DNA of 64,000 bases from Notamacropus eugenii (GCF_028372415.1 NC_092873.1:351457890-351521889); one strand, 5' to 3'; positions 1 to 10,072 are shown, counted from the first letter of the stretch. The notes: generated by a model from the letters alone, not told the origin. Translations and numbers: made by a program.

Positions 1-133
1 TCATAGTTGCTCTTTGAACAATAGTGCTGTACTGTATACAGTGTTCTCTTGGGTCTGTTCATTTCACTTTTCATATTTCATCAAATCTTTCCATGTTTTC
101 TAAAATCAACAGGCTTATCATTTTCACAGCTAA
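1..133 (-). mobile_element. L1 LINE fragment, antisense
   Basis: The plus strand reads like the reverse complement of a marsupial L1 ORF2/3' region: 'gtgctgtactgtatacagtg', then a 'tctgttcatttcac' block and 'atcaacaggcttatcatttt', a run that recurs in antisense L1 3' parts. It is cut by the window edge. Family assignment is from memory of L1 sequence, not a search. Confidence 0.6.
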
Positions 134-499
134 GTTGAAGCCTTCTTCACCTACCATGTTCAAGAGCCACTTCGGCCTTGAATGGGGAGGGTCTGAGGCC
201 ACTCCCCTATGGCATTATCTCATCAAAATGCCACCAGACTAGAAGTCAGCTTAAGAGAAGGGATGAAGTTGACTGGTACCTTCTGAATACATCTCCAGTT
301 CTAGCTCCACAATTGTAGCCAGTAAAAGAGGCTCCTTTTCACCATGTTGCTAGCCAACCAGAACCAGTTACAGAATGTCCACAGATGCTCCAAAGCTTAA
401 ACACACTGTATATTCACTTAAGAACAAGTCTCATTATCCAGTCCCCTCATTACACTGACCATGCACCCTCAGCTTCATGCCAGTTCAGGATGACAGGTA
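134..499. other. No recognised feature
   Basis: Mixed-composition sequence. I see no gene, no clear repeat and no CpG enrichment here; the 72-codon ORF running into it from position 24 has no recognisable motif and starts inside an L1 fragment. Confidence 0.5.
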
Positions 500-617
500 A
501 ACAGCCCCCTCTTATAAATGTAAGCCTCTCAAGGTGAAAGGCTGTCTCATTTGTATTTGTAACCCCAGTGTTTAGCATAGTGCCTGGCACACAGTAGGTG
601 ATTAATAAATATTCTAT
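500..617 (+). mobile_element. L2 LINE 3' end
   Basis: Carries the sense 3' terminus of L2: 'tagcatagtgcctggcacac' followed by 'agtaggtgattaataaat'. This tail is shared between L2 and MIR, but the upstream part (clearance-of-activity block 'aaggctgtctcatttgtatt') fits L2 better. Confidence 0.75.
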
Positions 618-691
618 CTATCTAAATGTTCTATATATTTATCTATCCAACTGCCTAGCTAGCTAACTAAGACAATAACCTTTACAGTGAC

Positions 692-977
692 TTTTAAAAA
701 AATGATACAATTTTGTGTGTGTGTTTTTGTGTATTATGTTTTGATTTGTTATATGATTTCTTCCATTTATTTTAGTTCAACTACACAGCATGACTATAGT
801 GAAAACGTATTCAATAGGAAAGTATATGTAGAACCTATACAGAATTGTACGCTGTCGTGGGGAGGGAAGGGGGTAGTGGGGGGGTAGGTGTGGGGGGGAT
901 AAAATCTTAATTTTATGGCAGTGATTGTAAAACATTAAAAAAAATAATAAAATTAAATTTTAAAAAATGATACAATT
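692..977 (+). mobile_element. 5'-truncated young L1 with target-site duplication
   Basis: An L1 3'-UTR piece (body 713-957) contains 'gaaagtatatgtagaaccta', a G-rich stretch (860-898) and an A-rich tail (about 934-957). It is bracketed by a nearly perfect duplication, 'ttttaaaaaaatgatacaat' at 692-712 and the same with one A fewer at 958-977. The 20-bp duplication next to an A-rich tail is the hallmark of target-primed reverse transcription. The short body is the usual 5' truncation. The well-kept duplication suggests a fairly recent insertion. Confidence 0.85.
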
Positions 978-1235
978 AATCCCTCACCATAACTTCATTC
1001 TTGCTTGTCCCAAGGAACTGAGGTTTGTCACCTGGTAGGTAGAGGAAGAGTTTGAGAGGATTCTCTGAGACCATACCATTTCAATGACTTTCTGAGGGCT
1101 CTAGAAATGAGAAAGGTGTCCCAAAGTCATTTGCCTCTCTACTTACTCATGCCCCATCCCTGACCACTATGAACTCAGTGCCTAGCCCTGAAATTTTATC
1201 CTTCATTCAGTACCCCTAAAGCATCTGTCAGTATT

Positions 1236-1320
1236 TGGATCAAATGAGATGTTATTTGTAAAAAATGTTCAGTGCAGTGCCTAGCACAGAGTAGGTACTA
1301 TATAAATGTGTATTCCCTTC
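1236..1320 (+). mobile_element. MIR/L2 3' tail
   Basis: Reads 'aatgagatgttatttgtaaa' then 'cagtgcctagcacagagtag' and 'tactatataaatg', the standard sense 3' end of MIR/THER1. The 5' tRNA-like half is not recognisable. Confidence 0.7.
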
Positions 1321-2029
1321 CCCTTCCATTTTCCCTATCACACATCATACTCCCTTGGGAAACTGTTATTAAAAATTGAAACATAAAGCAATTGTGGGCT
1401 GCTGAACAGATATTTCACCTTCGCCTCGATTTTGCATTGTCCAAGCAACTCACCCAAGGTGCATATTTTTTGGCAACCCAGCGTAAACTTGAGCTCCTCT
1501 TCCTAGAATTTCCTAGATTTTCTCTTCTGAGGAGCTGCTTCAGACATCTCCTGCTGGACAACCAGCCACTGGACCCAGGAATTGCTGACCTGTCAATTTC
1601 ATGAAGTTGCCACTAAGGTTAGAAACACCCATCTCAGGATTTCTGTTCAGTCAGATACCCAAAACAGAAGATAGCTAAGGTTAGGTGAGGCCCAGAGATC
1701 CAGCCTTGTTCTGTCTCATCTAGACCGTCAGCTATCTTGTCTCTTGCAGCTGTCACAAAGAAGCCTTCATAGCTTCTAGGAAGAAGAAGAAAAAGAAATT
1801 CTCTTCCCCTCTGTGAGAAGTCCAAGGAAGAGCTGTTAGAATCCTAAGCCACACATGTTATGAAAAGAGAAAGAGACTGAGAATGAACATTTTCTTTCCC
1901 TCTGAAGTCTGCTCAGTGGAAAACTTTGGTTATTGGCCCATTCTCTTTGACAGAACCTCCCCTCTAGTCACCCCTAGGGACCTACCAGAAGCCTACAGTT
2001 GAATATGCCCTTTATCAAAGATCTAAAGT
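1321..2029. other. No recognised feature
   Basis: About 700 bases without an assignable repeat. The open frames of 60-70 codons on both strands (1392-1604 plus, 1634-1825 minus) lack recognisable domains and start codon context, and look like chance ORFs. Confidence 0.5.
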
Positions 2030-2030
2030 G

Positions 2031-2185
2031 GGGCAGCTAGGTGCAGTGGATGGAGCACCAACCTTGGAATCAGGAAGACCTGAGTTCCAATCGACTTCAG
2101 GTACTTGACACTTACTATTTGTGTGACCCTGGGCAAGTCACTTAACCCTGATTGCCTTGCAAGGAGGAAAAGGGGGAAAAGTTAG
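2031..2185 (+). mobile_element. Marsupial tRNA-derived SINE
   Basis: Starts 'ggggcagctaggtgcagtgg', keeps the B-box-like 'gagttccaatcgacttcagg' segment, the 'tgtgtgaccctgggcaagtc' core and 'acttaaccctgattgcct', and ends in an A/G-rich stretch. This is the metatherian WSINE1/MAR1-like SINE, sense, without the long RTE-like or 'ctccagtatctttgcc' tail. Confidence 0.9.
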
Positions 2186-2344
2186 GGTGCAGGCTCCTTA
2201 CTTCATATTAAGTGCACCAGCCTACATGCAACAGCTGGAAAACATGTCACCAGAAGCAGCCAGGCCCTAAGCTCATCTACATGTGCAGCTCCCTTATGTC
2301 CATCACCAAATATGCTTCATCAGGTGGTCTCTAATGCAACACCA

Positions 2345-2575
2345 CCACCCTCCCCACTTCACTACCCTTTAAGACCCTCCATAATTTAGTTCAAACCTAT
2401 CTTTCCAGTCTTACTTTGCATTATTCCCCTTTCCAACCAAGCTGATGCAAAAGTGGCTCCCCAAATTCAACACATCATCTTATGCATACCCTTCATTCCT
2501 GGAAGGTACTTCCTTCCCATGTCCCCATGATGAGATATCTTAAGTGTGACTTGAAGTCTTTTGGGATCCACCCTC
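2345..2575 (+). mobile_element. L2 LINE 3' region, sense
   Basis: Follows the L2 3' order: 'aagaccctccataatttagt', a pyrimidine-rich block, 'cattcctggaaggtacttcc' and 'gacttgaagtcttttgggat'. These correspond to the L2 C-terminal/3'-UTR stretch that in antisense copies reads 'gcattccaggcatgg...'. The final AATAAA end is missing. Confidence 0.6.
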
Positions 2576-2889
2576 CCATCCCCATTTTTAACTGAGTTTT
2601 TCCTTTGCCTCCATTGTACCCTCCCTTGTCCTATACTTGTGTAGCAAGGATTGGAGTACAGGTAGAAATAGAGCTATAGGGGCCATCCCAGGGATCATGC
2701 ACCAGAACACCCATGGAAACTTCCAGAGACTCCAGTGACACATCTGAAGTAGCACTGATGAATTTCTTCTTTGGGATAATGGAACAATCCCCATACTGGC
2801 CAATGAGCAGAATATGCTAATGTCTTACAAAAAGGAAGTGTTCTGCCCCCAAGCACTCTCTTCTCTTCTGGCTTCATATTTTATCAAGA

Positions 2890-3530
2890 ATATCCTGTAG
2901 GGTTGGTGCCTTTTTGCCCCCAATCTGGCAGCACGATGGCTACTCTCCACAAGGCTGCTAGAGCAGGTGCTCAGATAGTTCAACTTGACCCTGGGCTTCT
3001 GACTGTCTCTCCTGCTTTGTGATTCTTTGCCTAATCCCTGGTTACAGAACATCAGCCTTGGAGGCAGCCTGGTGAATCTGAGCATCAGAAGATATTCTGT
3101 CTTGTGGTCAAAGCTGACTCACAGCAAGAAAAGGTTCAGTAGTGGAGAAGATCATCACCACCAAGATGCATCTGAGTGCTAAAGTGGTTAGAGAGCTGAG
3201 CTGGGAATCAACATGACCTGAGTTCATATCTGACCTTAGATACTCATTAGCTGTGCGACCCTGGTTAAGTCACTTAACCTCTGCTTTCACAGTTCTCTCA
3301 GCTGTAAAATGGGAATAATAATAGCATCTTCCTCCTGGGTTTGTTGTGAGAATCTAACAAGAGAGTATCTGTAAGGTGCTTAGCACATAGTAGGTGCTAA
3401 ATAAATGCTTATTCCCTCCTTCCCCCCAACAAGAAGATTACCTTGAGGGAACTGTTTGAACAGTACAGAGTCAAGATGAAATATACTGATGCCCATTCGG
3501 TATGAGCTGATTCACGTTCATTTAAGTCAA
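2890..3530 (+). pseudogene. Possible processed pseudogene remnant, unidentified, split by a MIR
   Basis: An intronless stretch has locally coherent protein-like reading in one direction, including ATLHKAARAGAQIVQLDPG near 2938 and, beyond a MIR at 3172-3420, KKITLRELFEQYRVKMKYTD (3430-3489) ending in a stop. It is followed by 3'-UTR-like sequence with AATAAA near 3690. Stops and frame changes break it. I do not recognise the parent gene, and chance reading is possible, so the call is weak. Confidence 0.25.
3172..3420 (+). mobile_element. MIR/THER1 SINE, near full length
   Basis: Has the 5' part (gagctgggaatcaacatgac), the core 'tagctgtgcgaccctggtta', 'cacttaacctctgctttcac', 'tgtaaaatgggaataataat' and the 3' end 'gcacatagtaggtgctaaat'. 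All blocks are in the standard order, so little is missing. Confidence 0.9.
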
Positions 3531-3727
3531 CCTCCAAATATAGCAAAAATTGTTACTGTCACTTGTTTAGTTTGTTTAAAGTTTCTGTCAATATTATAGT
3601 AATAGGAGTTTATGTTACAGGATTCTGTTTTAAGTCTTTTTATCAGTGCAAGCTAGTGAGATCTCTTGGGTTTCTTTTCTGTGTAGAAAATAAATACCTG
3701 TCCCATAAGTGATTTACATTGTGCGAG

Positions 3728-3768
3728 TGGGAAGTAGAACGGTACACTGAGTACCTTTCTACTTCCCA
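3728..3768. other. 41-nt near-perfect hairpin
   Basis: Arms 3728-3745 (tgggaagtagaacggtac) and 3751-3768 are reverse complements at 17 of 18 positions, around a 5-nt loop (actga). It lies in otherwise unassigned AT-rich sequence downstream of an AATAAA. The stem is too short for an ordinary miRNA precursor. Origin unknown. Confidence 0.9.
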
Positions 3769-3814
3769 GTTGGAAGGATATCTAGACATAAGCTCAGACT
3801 TAAGCTTTAGGTAT

Positions 3815-3975
3815 TGTTGTTTGTCCTTGGTTCTTAAAGAGACCCAATGACATCAAGAGGGTGATGACTTGCAAGTGAATTGGATTTCAGTGAGACAGAG
3901 TTGTGTAAAGTCATCAGCCTCACTTTGTCCTCCACAGTCATTGGAGTTCAATGGCAAGACATAGGGTGATATTCC
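3815..3975 (+). mobile_element. RTE-associated SINE/3' segment, sense
   Basis: Contains 'gacccaatgacatcaagagg', 'gtgatgacttgcaagtgaat' and 'tcagcctcactttgtcctcc'. The same segment appears in antisense at 18.4 kb and at 60.8 kb, where it adjoins RTE reverse-transcriptase sequence. It is therefore either an RTE 3' piece or an RTE-mobilised SINE (MAR4-like); I cannot choose. Confidence 0.75.
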
Positions 3976-4189
3976 TGTATGTTCCCCTGGAGCCCCAGGG
4001 TGGGGTGTATAAAGAGCTAGAGACTAAGAGCAAAAGAGCCTAACTTCCATCATTAGAAGCCAGGCTCTCCCCCAACTGAGGCACATGAATGGGTCCAGAA
4101 CAGATGCTCCTGTATTAGAAAGTCCTAGCCTTGATGCCTCCCCTAAACCTCCAGCAACAAATGTAACTGTTAGAACTGCTGTGTCCATA

Positions 4190-4300
4190 TCATATCTATG
4201 CTTCCCCTCTCTAGAGGGCAGGAATTAAGTCTTTTACCATCTGTTAATCCAGTGTCTAATGCAGGTTCTTGTGGGTACTAAATAAATGTTTGTTGAATTT
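4190..4300 (+). mobile_element. L2 LINE 3' end, sense
   Basis: 'ctctctagagggcaggaatt', 'ccagtgtctaatgcaggttc' and 'tactaaataaatgtttgttg' match the L2 3' terminus in order. Confidence 0.75.
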
Positions 4301-5384
4301 TTTAAAAGAGTAAATTCAAAAATCACAAATTTAGCAAAAGAGAATAAAAATATTAAAGAAATTACCTGCCTAAAATAAAAGATTCTCAGATTTCCTAAAT
4401 ATTTCCTAGTCTAACCAGCTTTTCTCCTGCCTAACATGCTGCTGGCCAGTTACATCAGGATAGTTTGCTATTACTTAATCAAGATGTGAAGCCCACCCCT
4501 ATTCAGGCCTATTCCCCTTGTGGCCTCACCTAGAATCTCCTGTTCTCCTTCTTAGAACCTAATGTATTGCTTGGGGTCCATTTAACTGACTTTAGCCCAA
4601 TGGTGATTTTAACATTTTCTTCCCCAACCGCAGTCAGCTGGGGTGCCACACCCAAACCTGACTGAGTCCTGGGTCTCTTCCCATTCCTGTGCATATTAGT
4701 GTATAACTAAAGTAGGCTTCCACAATCAATTTTACCCTCAAAATTATAAAAATACTTCAGTTCTTCCCACAGAGTAACGGGTAACTGCCCCACATATCCC
4801 CCCTCTATGTCTTTCTATGACAAGGCAAGTGTTAGACTAGATGGAAAAAAGAGGGAAAGGCTTGCTGCCTTCCTCAATGCCACATTGGATCTTTCCCCAG
4901 GGTAGATCTAAGGAAAAGTCAGAGATAAGTAATGTCTCCCTAGTCTCTCTCCAGAGCAGAGGCATTCCTTAATGGAATCGCAGTGTGAATGCTGGAAAGG
5001 TCCTTGGGATTCACTGATCCTGCCCCAGGCCTAATTCCTGATTGGCCAAAATTTGAAAGAAGCCCAGGTAGATGGATCTCTGCTTACAGCAACTAGAGAG
5101 TGGATAGGCATTGAATTTCTGCTGGGAGACGTGCCTTGCCAGTAAGGTTTTGTTATATTATGTTGGGACTTGATTTCAATGTATTAATGATGTTATTGTA
5201 AGATCATGATGGACTTTATGTGAGATATGTTTGTATTCCGACTTTCCTTTCCAAATTTCTCTCCCTAATTATTTATCTCAGCCTGATGTACATGGTTTCA
5301 GTGCGCATTCCACAAGCACACATGGTGCCATGGAAAGAGTCTTTCTGACTTCAGGCCAGCAGTTATCCACTGAGTCACCCATTA
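4301..5384. other. Mostly unassigned sequence
   Basis: No gene seen. A short stretch near 4968-5030 ('tggaaaggtccttgggattc') resembles the 5' flank of antisense MIR3-like repeats (tggaagggaccttagagatc) but is too short to call. The rest, including the small ORF at 5231-5473, shows nothing recognisable. Confidence 0.45.
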
Positions 5385-6105
5385 CACACTTACCTCTCAG
5401 GTACTATGGGAAACACCTGGGAAACAAAGAAAAAGCAAGAACAATCTTTGCTTCTGAAGAGCTTACATTCTAATGGGGAAACACTGGGCATAAATAGGTA
5501 CAAATCTGTGCACATAAAAAAGTTTAAAAGATACATATAATTAAGATACAAGGTAACTAGAAAGGTGGGCCCCTGAGGGGCCTAGAAAAGTCCTCCTAAA
5601 AAAGGCAGCATTTGACCAGTGTTGAAATCAGGATCCAAAGAAGCAGAAGTGTCCCAGGAGGGAGAGCGTTCCAGGAATGAGGAGGCAGCATCATGCATAA
5701 GGAACACCAAGTGACCTGGTGAACCTGGACCAGAGAGGGCAGGGAGGGGTAAGTAAGCCTGGAAAAGTAGGAAAGGGTCGGATAATAAAAATAGCACATA
5801 TAGCACTCAAGATTTGTAAATCTTTACATATGTTCTCTCATTTGATCCTCACAACAAGATAGGAGCACTTATTATCCACTTTGTATGGGTAGATAAACTG
5901 AGGCTGAGAAAGGTTAAAGACTGGTGTCTGAAACTCAGGTTTGCCTGACTCCAAGCTCAGTGCTCTGTCACCACCTACCTATTCCTAACTGCCAGATTGT
6001 GAGGAGCTTTAAATTTTAAACAGAGGAATTTGTTTGATCTTAAAAGTAACAGGGAACATTGGAGTTCACTGAGTAGGGTGGTAAGAGGATGAGTTCTCAG
6101 GAGAA
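5385..6105 (-). mobile_element. L2 LINE 3' region, antisense, interrupted by MIR
   Basis: The plus strand shows the L2 reverse complement: 'cttctgaagagcttacattc', 'gagcgttccaggaatgagga', then after the MIR (5781-5985) 'gaggagctttaaattttaaa' and 'gaatttgtttgatcttaaaa', 'ggagttcactgagtagggtg'. The two halves are colinear with L2, so the MIR interrupts a single copy. Confidence 0.8.
5781..5985 (-). mobile_element. MIR, antisense, nested in L2
   Basis: 'gatttgtaaatctttacata', 'tctcatttgatcctcacaac', 'gataaactgaggctgagaaa' and a terminal 'gactccaagctcagtgctct' are the reverse complement of MIR in order. It sits between colinear L2 halves. Confidence 0.85.
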
Positions 6106-7542
6106 AAGCTGGGAAACCAACCTGGGACCAATGGCTCATACTGCCGTCCATGACTAGATGCAGCCAAGTGGTTCAAGGATGGCCCCAGGGCTTAACCTAG
6201 GGTCTCAACTCATAGACTCTGAGCTTGAGGTTTTGAGGGAGCTTCTGGGAAATTCCCCTGAGCCCTCCAGTCCAAGGATATTCAAAGTGGTCACCTCAGG
6301 AAGCAGCGAGTGGTGAACCCAGCAGAGGCGGGAAGGGTGTGGAGAGTGGAGTAGATGTGACCCAAACTGTCAGATTTGACAGCCAGCAAAAACACTCTCA
6401 GCCTACCCCATCAGGGACAGTAAGAGGTAAAAAAAAAACCTCAGGTTAAAAATACTCAGTTTGTTGTAAAGGGAAATAAGAACAGGAAGGAAGTGTGGGG
6501 TTGAATCAAAAAAGAGTTGACAGAAAGCCCCAGAGGAAGATAATGAGACATCATTGGCAGAAACGGCTCAGGTAAATGGGTGCTATGTGTCTTCTGCTAA
6601 ATGCAGGAGAGATGTTTGTGTAGGCTGGGAGGGAGCAAAATGGCCATCCTTTTAGGGCTGTTCTAGATCACTTTGTCAATGGGCTCATGGTGATCTACAA
6701 CAAAGGCTGTACATAGAGTTTTTATCAGGGGGGAAACATTCTCAGAAAAATAAAGCATATGTCCCATGAAGCTGTGGGAGGATTGGTGTTATTTGTCTTT
6801 TCCAGTGGGAAAAGGGAAAATTGGGGGCATTGGGATATTCTTCTTTTTTAAAATAGTTAGAACAACCCAACAAATAATGCAAAGTGCTCACACTACAGCC
6901 CATAAACAGTCAGGAATACTCCCCTTCCTTTTCTAGTGGAGCTCTTCCTTCCCAAGGACCTAGCAAATCCTCCAGATTTATGATCTTTCTAAGTGAGAGT
7001 CCCTGTAAGCACATAGAGAGTCAAACAATAAGTTAGCCCTACCTCTCCAAGAGCCTATTTGTCCTCCAGACTTATATTGCTATCCTGGACAGGACTCCAC
7101 AAAGGAGAAGAAATTGGAATTCCTAATTATCTTCCTCTGGACATGTACAGTCCACATGACTCACAGTATCAATGAAGGGCAAAGTCAAGCACCTATCCTA
7201 CCTAATTTGTGTGGTGGCAGAGATGAGATCTCCAACTTAGAGAGGACATTTAGTTCTTGCTTGAATGAAGAGAGGAAAACTGGGAAACTGGAAGAAGGTA
7301 ATGAACAAGGAGTCTCCTGTGAGGGACCTCTTCTGTCTTCAGACAAAGGGGGTTGGAAGTGAGGAAGAGGAGTGAATGGGGGGGTTCCCTCATTCAACAG
7401 GAGAGAAGGCAATTCTACCATTGGAAAAAGAGCTAGAACAAACTCTTGACTGACAAAAATAAAAGCTTTTTTTTTCAATATGTAAACTGTTGGATCACTT
7501 GTTGAGATGCTATCCTTTTGCCTGCGAGTATTCAAAGCTTTA
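6106..7542. other. No recognised feature
   Basis: About 1.4 kb with no assignable repeat or gene. The 125-codon minus-strand ORF (7185-7562) overlaps the start of a SINE, has no recognisable domain and is probably chance. Confidence 0.5.
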
Positions 7543-7780
7543 GAGGCAGCTAGGTAGCTCAATGGATAGAGTGCTGGGCCTGGAGTCAGGAAGACCTGAG
7601 CTCAAATCCAGCCTCAAACACTTACTAGCTGTGTGACCCTGGATAAGTCACTTAAGCTCTTTTTGCCTGGAGAAGGAAATGGCAAAACACTCCCGTATCT
7701 TTGCCAAGAAAACCTCATGGACAGTATGCTCCATGGAGTCATGAAGAGTCAGATACAACTGAATGACCAAACAACCAGCA
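7543..7780 (+). mobile_element. Marsupial tRNA-derived SINE, long form
   Basis: Complete order of parts: 'aggcagctaggtagctcaat', 'ctggagtcaggaagacctga', 'tgtgtgaccctggataagtc', then the family-specific tail 'ctggagaaggaaatggcaaa', 'tatctttgccaagaaaacct' and 'catgaagagtcagatacaac'. This is the best-preserved sense copy in the window and defines the family for the others. Confidence 0.95.
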
Positions 7781-8119
7781 CATTAAATGTCTAATTAAGC
7801 TGTTTAGCAATATTATACTTCGCAAGCAGGTGTTACCATCCAGTATATAATGATGTAATCTGAGCTGGAAATTTCTTAAACTCTTGGGTTCAGTTCCACT
7901 GAAATGAATTAATTCCCTACTTTTTTGATTCCAGAAGTCTTTTGTTTGAAGTTTACTTAGAACAAGGGATACCAGTATTCAGGACCTTTCTCTTGTTCCC
8001 CCTCCTTTTTTTTGCACAAGTTGCAGCGCCACATGGAACATGTATGGGCATGGCCCAATATTTTCTGATGGTTTTGTCTCAACCTCCCTAGAGAATATAA
8101 TAATAGTTATAAGTTATTG
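7781..8119. other. No recognised feature
   Basis: AT-rich spacer between the SINE and the Tigger element; nothing assignable. Confidence 0.5.
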
Positions 8120-8822
8120 CAGGCATACCTAGTTTTATTGCACTTTGTTTCATTGTGCTTTGTAAAAATTGCATTTTTTACAAATGGACGGTTCATGGTG
8201 ACCCTCCGTTGAGCAACCCTGTGTCAGCTCCCCGTTTCCAACAGCATGTGCACACATCATGTCTCTATGTTACATTTTAGTAATTCTTGCAATAGTTAAC
8301 TTTTTCATCATTATTATTATATCTGTGATCTTTAATGTTACCATTGTAATTGCTTTGGGTCACCATGAACCATGCCCATATAAGATGACAAACTTAATCA
8401 ATAAATATTGTGTGTGTGTTTTGACTGCTCCACCAAGGGACCGTTCCTTGTCTCTCTCCCTCTCCTCAGGCCTCCCTATTCCCTGAGATACAACAATATT
8501 GAAACTGGGTCAATGAATAACCCTACAATGGCCTCTAAGTGTTCAAATGAAAGGAAGAGTCAATCAGTGTAGCAAACTTCCTTGTCTTATTTTAAGAAAT
8601 TGTCACAGCCAATTTTAAGACAATTGTCACAGTTGTTCAGCAACCATCACCCTGATCAGTCAGCTGTGCCATCACTGTGGAGCAAGAAAAAGACTTGCTG
8701 AAGGCTCAGGTGATAGTATTTTTTACTTAAGACATTTTTTTTTAGACACAGTACTATTGCACACTTAATAGACTAGAGTATAGTGTAAACAACTTTTAGA
8801 TGTACCAGGAAACCAAAGATAG
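8120..8822 (+). mobile_element. Tigger1-like (TcMar-Tigger) DNA transposon, internally deleted
   Basis: Begins with the Tigger terminal sequence 'caggcatacctagttttatt' and follows the Tigger1 5' non-coding region: 'atgtctctatgttacatttt', 'ttgggtcaccatgaaccatg', 'tattccctgagatacaacaa', 'acaatggcctctaagtgttc'. At 8549-8561 (gaaaggaagagtc) it jumps to the Tigger1 3' region: 'aaccatcaccctgatcagtc', 'ctattgcacacttaatagac', 'tagtgtaaacaacttttaga'. The transposase core is gone, so the copy cannot encode its enzyme. The 3' terminal repeat is also missing or too diverged. Comparison is to Tigger1 as I remember it. Confidence 0.85.
8589..8633. repeat. Short tandem duplication inside Tigger copy
   Basis: Two adjacent 22-nt units, 'attttaagaaattgtcacag' (from 8589) and 'attttaagacaattgtcaca' (from 8612), differ by a few bases. 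Only one is expected in the Tigger1 3' region, so this is a local duplication in this copy or its subfamily. Confidence 0.7.
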
Positions 8823-8827
8823 GATTG

Positions 8828-9012
8828 AAGTTGAGTCTCGAGGGAAGTAAGAGAAGCTGGGAGGTGTTGGTGAGGAGGAAGAGCAATTCAGGCATGAGGG
8901 CCAGATCTTAAAAAGGGACAGAGGTACAAGTGTGAGAAACAAGTGTCTCTGGATCATGGATTATTCAGGAGTAAAGACCAGAATGGTAGAAAAGGATCAG
9001 GTTGTGAAGGGC
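8828..9012 (-). mobile_element. L2 LINE fragment, antisense
   Basis: 'gagcaattcaggcatgaggg', 'ctctggatcatggattattc' and 'ttgtgaagggctttaaaacc' match the antisense L2 3' region, diverged. Confidence 0.6.
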
Positions 9013-9122
9013 TTTAAAACCTAGTCACTTTTCTGAGGCCAGTTTCTTCATCTGACAAATGGGGAGGCTGGGCTAGATGATTTCTAAGGTCGCTTCTAGA
9101 TTGAAATCTACCATTTTTTAAA
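9013..9122 (+). mobile_element. MIR3-like 3' part, sense
   Basis: 'cagtttcttcatctgacaaa', 'gctgggctagatgatttcta' and 'aggtcgcttctagattgaaa' are the sense 3' half of the MIR3-type element. Confidence 0.75.
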
Positions 9123-9189
9123 ATCAGAGGTCCTCCATACCTGGAGATGGTGGCTAGTAAAAAGTCCAAAAACCTAAATTCAAAATAAT

Positions 9190-9422
9190 CATAGTGATAG
9201 CTACCATTAAGGTTTTCAGAGGGCTTTGATCCTTACCACAACCCTAGGAAGTAGATGTTCTTATTTTCCTCATTTTTACAGAGGAGGAAACTGAGGTTGA
9301 ATCAGGTTAAGTAACTTGTCCAGTGGGGTCACTCAGCTAGTAAGTGTCAGGGTCAGATCTGAATTCAGTTCCTCCTGACTCCAAGTCCTGAGCTCTATCC
9401 ACTGGATCACCTGGCTGCTATA
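9190..9422 (-). mobile_element. MIR, antisense
   Basis: Reverse-complement MIR in order: 'gggctttgatccttaccaca', 'tttacagaggaggaaactga', 'taagtaacttgtccagtggg', 'tcctgactccaagtcctgag', ending 'ccactggatcacctggctgc'. Nearly full length. Confidence 0.9.
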
Positions 9423-9864
9423 TTTTCCCCTGGTAAGAAAAGGACTCACATTTTACTGGAGGAAATATAGACATAAGGACCGAAAGACTTCATAACTCTC
9501 TCTGATCAATGCAATGACTGATCCTGACCTTATAAGACTAACAGTTAAATATTCCTCCTGCGTCTTGACAGTGAAAGTGGGCAATTTTTTCAGACATGAC
9601 CAAATGTTAATTTTTTAAGGCTGTACTTATTTGTTGGAAGAAAAGTTTCTATGTGGCAGAGGAAGGCTTCACAGGGAAGTGGTAGAGATCCGATCCTTTT
9701 AAAAACAAACATCAATAGAACATTTAAAAAATATTAGATATTAGGGCAGGAATAGTGACCACACCCTGAGGTAAAAACATCCCCATAGCACCAGCCCACA
9801 TCTAGAACATACCAAAAGCACCCACCTACACTGGGAACTCAGAGCCTGAGTTCTCTTACCTACA

Positions 9865-9990
9865 AAATTTTTTAGTATGTTCTTTTTTTATTGTGAACTT
9901 AACAAACCCCAAATTAAATAGACGTTTCCATAAACAATGAAGAATGAAACTGGGTCTCTATTATGTACAGCTTGGTTTTTTTTTAATACA
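9865..9990 (+). repeat. Unnamed composite repeat, copy A
   Basis: Contains 'aaatagacgtttccataaac' and 'ctctattatgtacagcttgg'. It aligns, with a central deletion, to the repeat in the inverted arms at 12.99-13.17 kb and 14.82-14.97 kb ('ataagcatttccatatata', 'atctgttatgtacagctcat'). As there, a sense tRNA-derived SINE follows, here about 80 bases later. I do not know a family name. Confidence 0.6.
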
Positions 9991-10072
9991 TAATAAATTC
10001 AACATCTTACTTTCAAAGTTATCCCATTTGTCTGTGACTCTTTTCGGCCTTCCTCCTCTCTTAAGATTTTTT

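Noticed and set aside
2031-2185. tRNA-like sequence in the SINEs as possible tRNA genes
   Set aside because: These are dispersed tRNA-derived SINE heads with MIR-type cores and tails, present many times on both strands.
3728-3768. Hairpin as a miRNA gene
   Set aside because: An 18-bp stem with a 5-nt loop is too short for a normal pre-miRNA, and there is no sign of a longer extended stem.
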